Of a stretch of 64,000 nucleotides of DNA, positions 25,310-33,881 are shown in pieces. Numbering within the stretch: the first letter of the stretch is position 1; each line of letters begins with the position of its first letter. The translations under genes were made by a program, and so were the position numbers. The stretch spans positions 5,208,001 through 5,272,000 of the forward strand of contig NZ_JAIWZC010000001.1 of assembly GCF_020297485.1 (NCBI RefSeq), written 5' to 3'. The notes under the pieces were generated by a model, which saw only the letters and a program-made list of their open reading frames with translations, did no database searches and was not told the DNA's origin. The DNA comes from Enterocloster clostridioformis (GTDB lineage: Bacteria; Bacillota; Clostridia; Lachnospirales; Lachnospiraceae).

Positions 25310-26305
25310 ATGAAAAAGAGGAGAGGAATTCTATACTGCCTTTTGGCGGCATCCATGCTGGTCTCGTTGACCGGCTGCAGTAAAGGGGGCAGCGGAACCC
25401 ATCTGCTGGTGGCCCATTCCCACAACGAAAACCACCCCGTCCATGTGGGGCTGACTTATATGAAGGATGAGATGGAAAAGAATACGGGGTATACATTTTC
25501 CATATATCCCAACGGCCAGCTGGGCGGCAACAGTGATATGATTCAGATGGTGAAAGCCGGCGTACTGGATGTTGCCAAGGTCAGCGCCAGCTCATTGGAA
25601 CAGTTTAACCCGGCCTATTCCATATTTTCACTGCCTTATGTATTTCAGTCCACGGAACACTATTTTAAGGTGATGGAGGAGAGCCGGGCAGTACAGGAAA
25701 TTTTCAAATCCACATATGACCAGGGATTTTTTGCCGTTGGATGGTATGATTCAGGAGCCCGTTCCGTCTATACAACCAAGGAGGGGCCGGTGGAGAGTCC
25801 GGCGGATCTGAAGGGACTTAAAATCAGAACCCAGGACAGCCCTACTTCCATTGAAATGATACGCAATATGGGAGGGGCGGCCACGCCCATGTCATCCGGA
25901 GAAGTTTATACCTCCCTCCAGCAGGGGATTATCGATGGCGCTGAGAATAATGAGACAGTGCTGGTGGACGACGGGCATGGGGAGGTGGCAAAGTCCTATA
26001 CCTACACCCAGCATCAGTACACGCCGGATATCGTCATCATTTCCACTAAGACCTGGGAATCTATGTCAGAGCAGGACCAGGAGGCGCTGCTCAGGGCCAT
26101 GGATGAGAGTTTCTGGAAACATGAGGAGAAATGGCAGGAAATTGTGGAGCGCAATATCCAGGGGGCAAAGGAACTCGGGGTCCAATTTTATGAAATCCAT
26201 AAGACGCCGTTTATCCAGGCGGTAAAGTCCCAGCATGATGCATTCTGCGCTGAGAGTGGGGACAATGCCAGATATCTGGCGGATTTTCTGAGCTATGCTG
26301 AATAG
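25310..26305 (+). CDS. TRAP transporter solute-binding lipoprotein (DctP family)
   Basis: A 331-residue lipoprotein with signal peptide and lipobox SLTGC (Cys 23). The mature part is DctP-like: HPVHVGLTYMKDEMEKNTG, FSIYPNGQLGGNSDMIQMVK, and the substrate-carboxylate region LKGLKIRTQDSPTSIEMIRN with the conserved arginine that binds organic acids. DctP proteins of this type usually bind sugar acids such as galacturonate. It is first in an operon with DctQ, DctM and a GH28 enzyme, which points to pectin-derived uronates as substrate. The start follows AGGAGACAGGAAC. Confidence 0.9.
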   Translation: MKKRRGILYCLLAASMLVSLTGCSKGGSGTHLLVAHSHNENHPVHVGLTYMKDEMEKNTGYTFSIYPNGQLGGNSDMIQMVKAGVLDVAKVSASSLEQFNPAYSIFSLPYVFQSTEHYFKVMEESRAVQEIFKSTYDQGFFAVGWYDSGARSVYTTKEGPVESPADLKGLKIRTQDSPTSIEMIRNMGGAATPMSSGEVYTSLQQGIIDGAENNETVLVDDGHGEVAKSYTYTQHQYTPDIVIISTKTWESMSEQDQEALLRAMDESFWKHEEKWQEIVERNIQGAKELGVQFYEIHKTPFIQAVKSQHDAFCAESGDNARYLADFLSYAE

Positions 26306-26316
26306 GGGGTAAGGAA

Positions 26317-26883
26317 ATGAGAAATGTAGTTGACAGTATCATCCGGGTTCTGTGCACAGCCATCATGGGCATCATGGCAGCGGCTGTATGCTGGCAGGTC
26401 ATCACCCGGTATATTTTAAATAATCCAAGTACAGTGACAGAGGAGGCTCTCCGCTATCTTCTGGTGTGGACCACCATGGTGGGAGCAGCCTATGCCTACG
26501 GAAAGAGGAAGCACCTTTCCATTAATATACTTTTGAAAAAAGTCAGTCCGTCCATGCAGAAAATCGTGGATATAGGCGTGCAGTGCCTCGTCATTGTCTT
26601 CTGCATCGTGGTAATGGTAATGGGAGGTCTCAGACTTTGCGCCACTGCCGCGGATCAGTCTTCCGCGGCTCTGGGGATTCCCATGCCTTATATCTACAGC
26701 TGCCTGCTGGTGGGTGCGGTACTCTTTATCTTCTATGCCCTTATTTTTATCGGGGAGGATGTGAAGGAACTGAGGGATAACCGGGGGCAATTCACAGCAG
26801 AACATCCTATTGCGGAACAAAAAAACTCATCACACCTGGCGGATACCCCAAAAAATGAGAATGGGAGGAACGATATATCATGA
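26317..26883 (+). CDS. TRAP transporter small permease (DctQ family)
   Basis: A 188-residue membrane protein with four predicted segments (for example IIRVLCTAIMGIMAAAVCW at 6-24 and the region after about 120). The family marker EEALRYLLVWTTMVGAAYAY is present near residue 42. It begins 11 bases after dctP and overlaps dctM by ATGA. It anchors the large permease in uptake driven by ion gradients. The C-terminal 25 residues form a polar tail of no known role. Confidence 0.9.
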   Translation: MRNVVDSIIRVLCTAIMGIMAAAVCWQVITRYILNNPSTVTEEALRYLLVWTTMVGAAYAYGKRKHLSINILLKKVSPSMQKIVDIGVQCLVIVFCIVVMVMGGLRLCATAADQSSAALGIPMPYIYSCLLVGAVLFIFYALIFIGEDVKELRDNRGQFTAEHPIAEQKNSSHLADTPKNENGRNDIS

Positions 26884-28187
26884 CAATGTCTGTGGTACAA
26901 GTTGGTTTAATTTTAATCGGGACATTTTTTCTGCTGCTGGCCCTCAGTGTTCCCGTATCCATAAGTCTTATTGTTTCGTCTGTCCTGACAACGGCCTGTG
27001 TCATGGACCTGGATTTGGCTACTTTTGTGGCGAGCCAGAAAATGATTACGGGCGTGGACAGTTTTTCTTTAATTGCCGTTCCTTTCTTTATTTTATGCGG
27101 CGTCCTTATGAACTCAGGCGGTATTGCCCAAAAGCTGATTAATTTTGCCAAGCTGTTCGTGGGCTTTATTCCAGGCGGCCTTGCCCACACCAATATCCTG
27201 GGCAGCACACTGTTCGGATCCATATCAGGCTCCTCTGTGGCAGCCTCCATTGCAGTGGGAGGCGTAATGATTCCCCTGGAGGAAAAGGAGGGATATGACC
27301 GCAAGTTCGCGGCGGCGGCCAATATTGCTTCTGCTCCTACCGGACTCATTATCCCACCCTCAGGAATCCTTATTATCTACGCGGTGCTTTCGGGCTGTTC
27401 CGTGGTGGGAATGATTATGAGCGGATATATTCCCGGATTTATGTGGTGTATTGCCTGTATGATGGTGGCCTTTGTTATTGCAAAGAAGAATAAGTATCCG
27501 ACTACCAAGGCTGTTCCGGCCAGGGTATTCATACATACGTTTATTGATGCGGTGCCCAGCCTTCTGCTGATTGTAATTATAGTAGGCGGCGTATGTTCCG
27601 GTATATTTACGGCCACGGAATCTGCCGCGGTGGCAGTGGCCTACACCCTGTTCCTGTCCATCGTGTGCTACCGCACCATTAAGATAAAGGACCTGCCGGC
27701 CATTTTGTGCGATGCATGTGAGACGACTGCTGTTATCATGTTCCTTATTGCAGCTTCCTCCATCATGTCCTTTGTCATGTCCTTTACAGGACTGCCGGCA
27801 GCCATCGGCAAAGCCATGCTAAGCATTTCATCCAATCCGTACGTGGTGCTTCTGATGATTAATATTATCTTCCTGGTTGTGGGCACCTTTATGGATATTA
27901 CTCCGGCCGTGCTGATTTTCGCGCCTATTTTCCTGCCGGTGGTAAAGAGTTTTGGCATGCATCCCATTCATTTTGGTATCATGATGATCATGAACCTGGG
28001 TATCGGCAATATTACCCCGCCGGTGGGTTCTGCCCTCTTTTCCGGCTGTTCCGTGGCTGGCATTGACATGGAGGATATGATAAAGCCTATTTTACCATTT
28101 TATGGGGCTATCTTTGCCGCACTGATGCTGGTGGCCTATGTGCCCTGGTTCTCCATGGTGATTCCGACCCTGGTCGGCGCTGTGTAG
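26880..28187 (+). CDS. TRAP transporter large permease (DctM family)
   Basis: A 435-residue, 11-12-segment permease. Motifs include AVPFFILCGVLMNSGGIAQK, LAHTNILGSTLFGSISGSS (about 100) and NIASAPTGLIIPPSGILIIY (about 145), and C-terminal GIGNITPPVGSALFSGCSVA. These are hallmarks of DctM. It starts within the last codons of dctQ (ATGA), consistent with fixed stoichiometry. Intact. Confidence 0.92.
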   Translation: MTMSVVQVGLILIGTFFLLLALSVPVSISLIVSSVLTTACVMDLDLATFVASQKMITGVDSFSLIAVPFFILCGVLMNSGGIAQKLINFAKLFVGFIPGGLAHTNILGSTLFGSISGSSVAASIAVGGVMIPLEEKEGYDRKFAAAANIASAPTGLIIPPSGILIIYAVLSGCSVVGMIMSGYIPGFMWCIACMMVAFVIAKKNKYPTTKAVPARVFIHTFIDAVPSLLLIVIIVGGVCSGIFTATESAAVAVAYTLFLSIVCYRTIKIKDLPAILCDACETTAVIMFLIAASSIMSFVMSFTGLPAAIGKAMLSISSNPYVVLLMINIIFLVVGTFMDITPAVLIFAPIFLPVVKSFGMHPIHFGIMMIMNLGIGNITPPVGSALFSGCSVAGIDMEDMIKPILPFYGAIFAALMLVAYVPWFSMVIPTLVGAV

Positions 28188-28211
28188 GACAGAGGAAAGG
28201 AGTGTTTGACT

Positions 28212-29582
28212 ATGACTTTTAATGTGCTTGATTTTGGCGCAAAGGCGGACCGCGTCACAGATGACGCGCCTGCTATCCAGGCAGCGATTGACGCCTGCAG
28301 TAAGGCCGGAGGCGGAAGGGTGGTTCTGGAGGGCGGAAAGCATTTTTATTCCGGCTCCATTATCTTAAAGGAAAACGTGGATCTGCACCTGGAACGGGGG
28401 GCAGTATTACAGGCCCATAAGGATCTGGAGCATTACTTCCATCCCAACGCCGGACAAAGAGACGACGGCGTGGAACGGGTGGGAACTCCGGTGACCCTGA
28501 AACCTACCTATGTGTTTATTTACGCAAAGGATGCGGACAACATAGCCATTTCCGGAGAAGGAGCCATCGACGGAAATGCCTATGCTTTTGTGCGGCAGGT
28601 GAGCCCATATTATGTGACGGGCGACTTTTATCCGCGCCCTACTCTGGTCTATGTGGAGCATTGCAATCACATCTCATTTAAGGATGTAATTATGAGAAAT
28701 GCCCCCTTCTGGACCCTGCATCCGGCTGGCTGTGACGATGTGCTCATATCGGGCCTTCGGATTTTAAATGATTTGAATGTGGCTAATTCTGACGGCATTG
28801 ACCCGGACCATTCTACCAATGTGCGCATCATTGGCTGCCACGTCACATGCGCGGATGACTGTATATGTCTGAAGAGCTCTTCCGGAAATATGGAATACGG
28901 GCCTCTTAAAAATGTAATTATCTCAGGCTGTACCCTCACGTCCACCTCCGCTGCATTGAAAATCGGCACAGAGGGAGCAGGGGATTTCGAGAATGTGGTT
29001 GTGGATAACTGCATCATCAGTGACAGCAACCGCGGTATATCCATCCAGATCCGGGACGGGGGAAATGTGAGGAATGTTTCATTTTCAAATATTATCATAG
29101 AGACAAGGCGGTTTGCGGAATGCTGGTGGGGATGCGCGGAACCAATTACCATATCCACCCATGACAGGGATGAACACACCAAATCCGGACACATATCCAA
29201 TGTGCGGTTTTCCAACATAACCTGCGACTCTGAAAACGGCGTATTCCTGTCAGGAAGCCGGGGAAACCATATTGAGGATATTCTTTTTGAGAATGTGCGT
29301 GTGGTTGTCAGAGCCAAGAGCAAATGGCCAAAAGGAATGTACGATTTGCGTCCGGGATACGGACAGAGGATCGAGGAGATCAAGACCTCCGGATTTTATA
29401 TGCGCAGAGCCGACCATGTTATCCTGCGGAACTGCCAGGTGAAATTCGAGGGGGAGGAGAAAAATGATTTCAGCCATGCTTTGTATGCGGAAGAATGCCG
29501 GGATATGACGCTTAAGAATTTCAGGGGACAGGCGGCCCGCAGCAGTCTGGAGAATGTTGTGATAAGGCAGGACGAATCATGA
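28212..29582 (+). CDS. Glycoside hydrolase family 28 (polygalacturonase-like)
   Basis: About 456 residues, no signal peptide, so probably a cytoplasmic exo-enzyme that trims imported oligogalacturonides. ATG 28212 is preferred to TTG 28206 because it lies nine bases after AAAGGAG. Beta-helix motifs include FNVLDFGAKADRVTDDAPAI at the start. The GH28 catalytic acids are visible in NSDGIDPDHSTNV (about 191) and CADDCICLKSS (about 213), followed by ALKIGTEG and the IQIRDGG arginine site. The classic Gly-His-Gly motif is not evident, as in several bacterial exo-acting relatives. It follows the TRAP genes and overlaps the next gene. Confidence 0.87.
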   Translation: MTFNVLDFGAKADRVTDDAPAIQAAIDACSKAGGGRVVLEGGKHFYSGSIILKENVDLHLERGAVLQAHKDLEHYFHPNAGQRDDGVERVGTPVTLKPTYVFIYAKDADNIAISGEGAIDGNAYAFVRQVSPYYVTGDFYPRPTLVYVEHCNHISFKDVIMRNAPFWTLHPAGCDDVLISGLRILNDLNVANSDGIDPDHSTNVRIIGCHVTCADDCICLKSSSGNMEYGPLKNVIISGCTLTSTSAALKIGTEGAGDFENVVVDNCIISDSNRGISIQIRDGGNVRNVSFSNIIIETRRFAECWWGCAEPITISTHDRDEHTKSGHISNVRFSNITCDSENGVFLSGSRGNHIEDILFENVRVVVRAKSKWPKGMYDLRPGYGQRIEEIKTSGFYMRRADHVILRNCQVKFEGEEKNDFSHALYAEECRDMTLKNFRGQAARSSLENVVIRQDES

Positions 29583-30229
29583 ATCTGAGAAAGTGGAAAT
29601 TCATGACACCCGGAGAATGGGCCTGCAATCTGGCGCTTTATGCCATCGGCGTGGGAATCATGCCCATGGGCGTGGTGTTGACCATCAACGCCCACCTGGG
29701 CGCCGGCGGCTACGACGCCCTGAACTTTGCCCTGGCAGAACGGCTCCATATCAATACATCCCTTGCCATTTATGCCACCGCCTTTCTGGTGGTGCTTCTG
29801 GCTGCTTTTATCAGAAAGGGATATCCGAGACTGGAGACATTTATTTCGTCCTTTTTTCTGGGAATATTTACGGATATGTGGAAGACAATTCTGGCGCCTG
29901 TACAGGGTACAGGGCTGGCAGCTTCCCTGCTCATTATGGCGGCAGGCGCGGCGGCGGTTGCATTTGCAGTGGCCTGCTATATCATCAGCGTATTCCCCAC
30001 CAATCCCACCGATGACCTGGTGGTGGCTCTCCATGAAAGGGGGATGAGGCTGGGAACCGCCAAGGTGTCCCTGGATGCGGTGTGCGTGGTTCTGGCGTTT
30101 TTTTTAGGCGGGGAGATTGGCATTGGAACCATCGTGTGCACCTTTGGACTGGGTCCGGTAATCGACATGTTCCACGAGAGAATCCGCGGGAAAGTATGCG
30201 GCTGGCTGGGAAAAGGGAAAGTGGTTTGA
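29579..30229 (+). CDS. YczE/YitT-family membrane protein
   Basis: A 216-residue integral membrane protein with about five segments. The family text NLALYAIGVGIMPMGVVLTI and NAHLGAGGYDALNFALAERL, with later FPTNPTDDLVVALHE and GEIGIGTIVCTFGLGPVIDM, fits the YczE branch. It overlaps the GH28 stop by ATGA, so it is co-translated with the pectin operon. Its function is unknown; a transport or regulatory role for the same substrate is inference from context. Confidence 0.8.
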   Translation: MNLRKWKFMTPGEWACNLALYAIGVGIMPMGVVLTINAHLGAGGYDALNFALAERLHINTSLAIYATAFLVVLLAAFIRKGYPRLETFISSFFLGIFTDMWKTILAPVQGTGLAASLLIMAAGAAAVAFAVACYIISVFPTNPTDDLVVALHERGMRLGTAKVSLDAVCVVLAFFLGGEIGIGTIVCTFGLGPVIDMFHERIRGKVCGWLGKGKVV

Positions 30230-30247
30230 AGATAGAAGGGATTCTGT

Positions 30248-30397
30248 TCACCTGTTTTTTGATTCCCTGTATTTGCGCAGAAATTCCAGCTGCGCTTCAT
30301 CGTCGGCCTCCCTGTCATAGGGCGTTGAGCCTGCCACAAAACAGCAGACCAGGATGGATAGAACAGTCAGTATCAGAAATATAATGAGTATAATCAT
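30248..30397 (-). CDS. 49-residue single-span membrane protein
   Basis: The minus strand holds ATG 30397, eight bases after AAAGGAG, and reads MIILIIFLILTVLSILVCCF, then VAGSTPYDREADDEAQLEFL, ending RKYRESKNR. The first 22 residues form a membrane segment; the rest is a charged, probably helical cytoplasmic tail. The strong ribosome binding site and coding-like tail support a real gene. It converges on the pectin operon. No function is known. Confidence 0.6.
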   Translation of the reverse strand: MIILIIFLILTVLSILVCCFVAGSTPYDREADDEAQLEFLRKYRESKNR

Positions 30398-30421
30398 GTC
30401 CGCTCCTTTCTGTGAAATGCA

Positions 30422-30505
30422 CAGCTATAAGTGTGCAGCCATAAATTTGCCGTTATAAACCTACAGCCATAAACCTACAGCCGTAAATCTTCAGCCGCAT
30501 ACATA
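30422..30505. repeat. Degenerate 14-bp tandem repeat, six units
   Basis: Six consecutive 14-base units resembling CAGCCATAAACCTA fill the spacer upstream of the 49-residue protein. Units 2, 4 and 5 are the closest. Confidence 0.75.
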
Positions 30506-30592
30506 CAGTGACGCATCCTTTTATCATATCATCTCACTTATAGCTTATCCGTTTATCCTGCCGTTTGTTCATGGAAAATAAAAGAAAAAAAT

Positions 30593-30657
30593 CCCCGAGA
30601 TACCGACAATGGCGTACATTGCATCTCATACCGGTATTCAGGGCTTTTTTTATTTTT
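30593..30657 (-). terminator. Bidirectional terminator downstream of rlmI
   Basis: On the minus strand, GCCCTGAATACCGG pairs with CCG.TATCTCGGGG around a central region, followed by a T-rich run (ATTTTTTTC). On the plus strand the same stem is followed by CTTTTTTTATTTTT. Confidence 0.7.
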
Positions 30658-30661
30658 AGAC

Positions 30662-31894
30662 CTATTTCTCGTCACACACCTGGAAAATATAAAATTTCAA
30701 ATAATAAGACTCATCCGCTGCCCACAAAATGGGATGGTCCGCCGCCTGGGTCCTGTACTCCACCTGTCTGAGCCGTTTGTGTACATTGCCGGCGGCTTCA
30801 CGTATGGTTTTGGTAAACAGTTCCGGGTCCATGAAATGGGAGCAGGAGCAGGTGGCCAGATAGCCCCCGTCCTTTACCAGCTTCATGCCTCTCAGGTTGA
30901 TTTCGCGGTAGCCCTTGACCGCGTTTTTAATGGAATTTCTGGACTTCGTAAACGCCGGCGGGTCCAGGATGACCACATCGTATTTACGGCCTTCCTGCTC
31001 CAGCCTGGGAAGAAGGTCGAAAACATCGGCACACTCAAACTGTACCTGTTCCGTCAGGCCGTTGAGGGCAGCGTTTTCCCTGGCCTGGTTTACCGCCAGC
31101 TCCGAGGCATCCACGCCCAGCACATGTGCGGACCCTGCCAGACCGGCGTTGAGGGCAAAGGAACCGGTGTGGGTAAAGCAGTCCAGCACCTGTTCCGGTT
31201 TGATGCGGCGGCAGAGATTCTGAACAGCCAGCCTGTTGTACTTCTGGTCCAGGAAGAAGCCTGTTTTCTGACCGTCCTCCACATCCACCATATAACGGAC
31301 CCCATTTTCCAGGATTTCCACCTTGGTGTCAAAGGCATCTCCTATGAATCCCTTATGGCGCTCCATTCCCTCCTGCAGACGGACCTTGGCATCGCTGCGC
31401 TCATATACGCCCCGGATGGCAATTCCGTCCTCCGCCATGACCTTTCTGAGCTTGTCCACAATGACCGGCTTCAGACGGTCGATTCCCAGAGCCAGGGATT
31501 CCACCACCAGCACATCTGAAAATTTGTCTATGACAATACCGGGCAGAAAGTCGGCTTCCCCGAATATGACGCGGCAGCTGGAGGTGTCTGTCACCGCTTT
31601 CCTGTAATCCCAGGCATTGCGTACCCGCATTTCCAGAAAATCGCTGTCAATGACCGTATCCTTCCTGCGGGACATCATGCGGACCGTCAGCCTGGACCGG
31701 GTATTGATGTAGCCGGTACCAAGGGGATATCCGTCAAAGTCCTCCACGGTCACCATGTCGCCGTTTTCAAAGGCTCCATTGATACTCTCTATCTCATTAT
31801 CGTAAATCCATGCGCCTCCGGCCTTTAGGGAACGTCCCTGTCCTTTTCGGATGCGGACAATTGCCTTTGGGCTGTATTCATTTCGTGTTTCCAT
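30662..31894 (-). CDS. rlmI: Class I SAM-dependent rRNA (cytosine-C5) methyltransferase, RlmI type
   Basis: A 410-residue protein. An N-terminal PUA domain (AIVRIRKGQGRSLKAGGAWI and GYPLGTGYINTRS) precedes an RNA-binding alpha/beta region and a Rossmann methyltransferase domain with VLDCFTHTGSFALNA (about 235), DVVILDPPAFTKS (about 308) and LATCSCSHFMDPELF (about 350), the last holding the cysteine typical of m5C enzymes. RlmI methylates C1962 of 23S rRNA in Escherichia coli; the same role is inferred here. It is transcribed alone with its own terminator. Confidence 0.88.
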   Translation of the reverse strand: METRNEYSPKAIVRIRKGQGRSLKAGGAWIYDNEIESINGAFENGDMVTVEDFDGYPLGTGYINTRSRLTVRMMSRRKDTVIDSDFLEMRVRNAWDYRKAVTDTSSCRVIFGEADFLPGIVIDKFSDVLVVESLALGIDRLKPVIVDKLRKVMAEDGIAIRGVYERSDAKVRLQEGMERHKGFIGDAFDTKVEILENGVRYMVDVEDGQKTGFFLDQKYNRLAVQNLCRRIKPEQVLDCFTHTGSFALNAGLAGSAHVLGVDASELAVNQARENAALNGLTEQVQFECADVFDLLPRLEQEGRKYDVVILDPPAFTKSRNSIKNAVKGYREINLRGMKLVKDGGYLATCSCSHFMDPELFTKTIREAAGNVHKRLRQVEYRTQAADHPILWAADESYYLKFYIFQVCDEK

Positions 31895-32030
31895 CGTATT
31901 CTCCTGTTTTCTGTTGTGGTTTATTTCCCATCATATCATAACATGGAGAAAAATTCATCCGGTTTATGGATATACATGACACTACGCATACATGACATTA
32001 ATATAGGAAATGGAAACCGTTCAGACGATA

Positions 32031-32624
32031 TTATACGTAGGGGTCGATTTCCAGGACACCGATTCCCTTGGTGATGATGTGTTCTGTCAGCTTTGCCATT
32101 TGTTCCGGCGTTTCCTTGAGGCCTGTCTGGAGCCAGTACTGTACCAGGCCGATGCATCCTGACACAATGAAGGAAAAGAAAGCGTCAAAAGCAGCCGCAT
32201 TGCCGGATCGGAACACCTCCATCCAGTCCTTCAGGCATTTCTCACGTATGAGCTGCTTCAGACGGTTCACAAAACTCAAATCCCCGTTTTCACCCAGAAG
32301 AATCTCAATCAGGTCCGCGTTATCATATACTAAGTAATATATTTCATTGAATATGACAGAAGGGCGCTGTTTCAGATCCACAGCGTCATGCTTACGGACC
32401 AATTGGTTGAAATCTTCCTGGAGCTCTGCTTCTGTCTTTTCCAGAAGATCAAACACATCCTTATAGTGGAGATAAAAGGTGCCCCGGTTTAAGTCCGCCA
32501 TGTCGGTCAGCTCCCGGACCGTGATATCCTGGACCTTTTTCTCCTTGAGCAATGTTATAAGACATTCACGAAGCTGTCTGCGGGTTTTACGTACCCGGCG
32601 GTCCACAGGTTCAATGCCCATCAT
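32031..32624 (-). CDS. TetR-family regulator
   Basis: A 197-residue regulator starting at ATGATG after AAAGGAGG. The N-terminal helix-turn-helix is VQDITVRELTDMADLNRGTF followed by YLHYKDVFDLLE. The C-terminal part (FFSFIVSGCIGLVQYWLQTG) resembles the TetR_C_8 group. It diverges from the secreted wall-binding gene at 32872, whose promoter region carries an inverted repeat (TTAACAA and TTGTTTAA), so it may regulate itself and that gene. The MMPL exporter lies beyond, and TetR proteins of this type often control such exporters. Confidence 0.85.
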   Translation of the reverse strand: MMGIEPVDRRVRKTRRQLRECLITLLKEKKVQDITVRELTDMADLNRGTFYLHYKDVFDLLEKTEAELQEDFNQLVRKHDAVDLKQRPSVIFNEIYYLVYDNADLIEILLGENGDLSFVNRLKQLIREKCLKDWMEVFRSGNAAAFDAFFSFIVSGCIGLVQYWLQTGLKETPEQMAKLTEHIITKGIGVLEIDPYV

Positions 32625-32796
32625 CTGTTCCTCCTTTTGGTTATATAGGTTTGCGTGTATTTACAAATATTTAACAATTGCATTCTGCACAAAAATGGAA
32701 AAAGTGTTGATTAACCGTCAAAACTAAGAAAATTAATCATTGTATTTTTGCCATAATTTATTATAATCCATTATAGTCAATAAATAAACAAAAGTC

Positions 32797-32841
32797 AATT
32801 AACAAAACGGAAGTTGTTTAACGATATAAAAGATGTATAAT
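32797..32841 (+). promoter_or_regulatory. Promoter with overlapping inverted repeat
   Basis: A -35-like TTGTTT at 32814-32819 and TATAAT at 32836-32841 are spaced by 16 bases. The -35 lies in the right arm of TTAACAA (32800-32806) and TTGTTTAA (32814-32821), a candidate operator for the divergent TetR. Confidence 0.5.
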
Positions 32842-32871
32842 AGATATATATAAGGAACGGGGGCAAAGGGT

Positions 32872-33750
32872 ATGAGATATAGAAGATGTGCGGTCATTCT
32901 GGCTATGGCGGGAGCTCTATGGGCCCTTGAGGGGGCCGGACCTGTGACGGCTCTGGCGGATGAGCAGGCACAGGTGATGACCGCCTCATTTATTCCTGGC
33001 TGGAACCAGGCAGAGGGAAGATGGTATTGGCTGGAACAGGACGGAAATTTACATAGGGGATGGCTCCGGACAGAGGGAAGGTCCTATTATATGGATGAAA
33101 ACGGGGCCATGGTTACGGGCTGGAGGGAAGTGGACGGCGAATGGTACTACTTCCACGGGGATGGAGGCATGAACCTGGGAGAGCTGATACTGGATAACGG
33201 GAAATATGAGTTTTCATCGCAGGGAGCCCTGGTTTCTGCCGGCTGGGTGGAGAATACGGGCGGAGGTGCCTATGATGCGGGATGCTACGACGATATGGCC
33301 CAGGATTTATTTGATCAGCTGAATGAGGAAAAGAAGGATTTATACTTTGAGGAATACCCGGACCGTGAGGATGAGTATGACGGCGATATGCACCGTGTCT
33401 ATGACCGGTATGCGGGCTTCCAAATGGATATGACACTCAACAAGGCGGCGGGCCACAGACTGGACGGAGCCATGGCAGGGGGATATGCGGATGACAGGAT
33501 TCCCGGCGAAGGTACTGTTAATGATTACCTGTCCGTTATCAACTACAGAAGGAGTGCTTCCTGTCTGGAGCTGTACGTGAGGGACTGTGATGACGCGTCA
33601 GAGGCATTTGACAAAATAAAGGAAAAGCTGGATAAGCGTTTCCAGTCAAAGACAGACCGGAAGTATTCCCTGGAATATTACCGCCGCCTGGGGATGGCTC
33701 ACAGGGAAAAGGACGGAAAACAGTATTTTATGGTGATTCTGATGCGGTAA
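32872..33750 (+). CDS. Secreted protein with cell-wall-binding repeats and a CAP-like domain
   Basis: A 292-residue protein with an N-terminal signal peptide (cleavage probably near TALADE). Residues about 40-105 hold three choline-binding-like repeats: PGWNQAEGRWYWLEQDGN, GWLRTEGRSYYMDENG and GWREVDGEWYYFHGDG. The remaining 170 residues have the outline of a divergent CAP/SCP domain (LFDQLNEEKK, AAGHRLDGAMAGGYADD, ending YFMVILMR), though the usual active-site residues are not clear. It is probably attached to the cell surface. Regulation by the divergent TetR is likely. The C-terminal assignment is tentative. Confidence 0.7.
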   Translation: MRYRRCAVILAMAGALWALEGAGPVTALADEQAQVMTASFIPGWNQAEGRWYWLEQDGNLHRGWLRTEGRSYYMDENGAMVTGWREVDGEWYYFHGDGGMNLGELILDNGKYEFSSQGALVSAGWVENTGGGAYDAGCYDDMAQDLFDQLNEEKKDLYFEEYPDREDEYDGDMHRVYDRYAGFQMDMTLNKAAGHRLDGAMAGGYADDRIPGEGTVNDYLSVINYRRSASCLELYVRDCDDASEAFDKIKEKLDKRFQSKTDRKYSLEYYRRLGMAHREKDGKQYFMVILMR

Positions 33751-33766
33751 GCGTAAGGACTTTGCA

Positions 33767-33818
33767 GCGGAATGCGGAAGCGGAATGCGGAAGCAGAATG
33801 CCGGAGCGGAAATGCGCG
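33767..33818. repeat. 13-bp tandem repeat, four units
   Basis: GCGGAATGCGGAA occurs twice exactly, followed by two degenerate copies (GCAGAATGCCGGA, GCGGAAATGCGCG), in the spacer between the wall-binding gene and the MMPL gene. Confidence 0.75.
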
Positions 33819-33881
33819 GCACGGGGCATAAGGCCCGCAGGGCATGGCCGCCGTGGGGCGGAAACATAAGGAGCATGGAGT

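Noticed and set aside
30734..31519. Long plus-strand frame opposite the rlmI gene
   Set aside because: It is the antisense of a well-conserved methyltransferase, with no family resemblance and no ribosome binding site.
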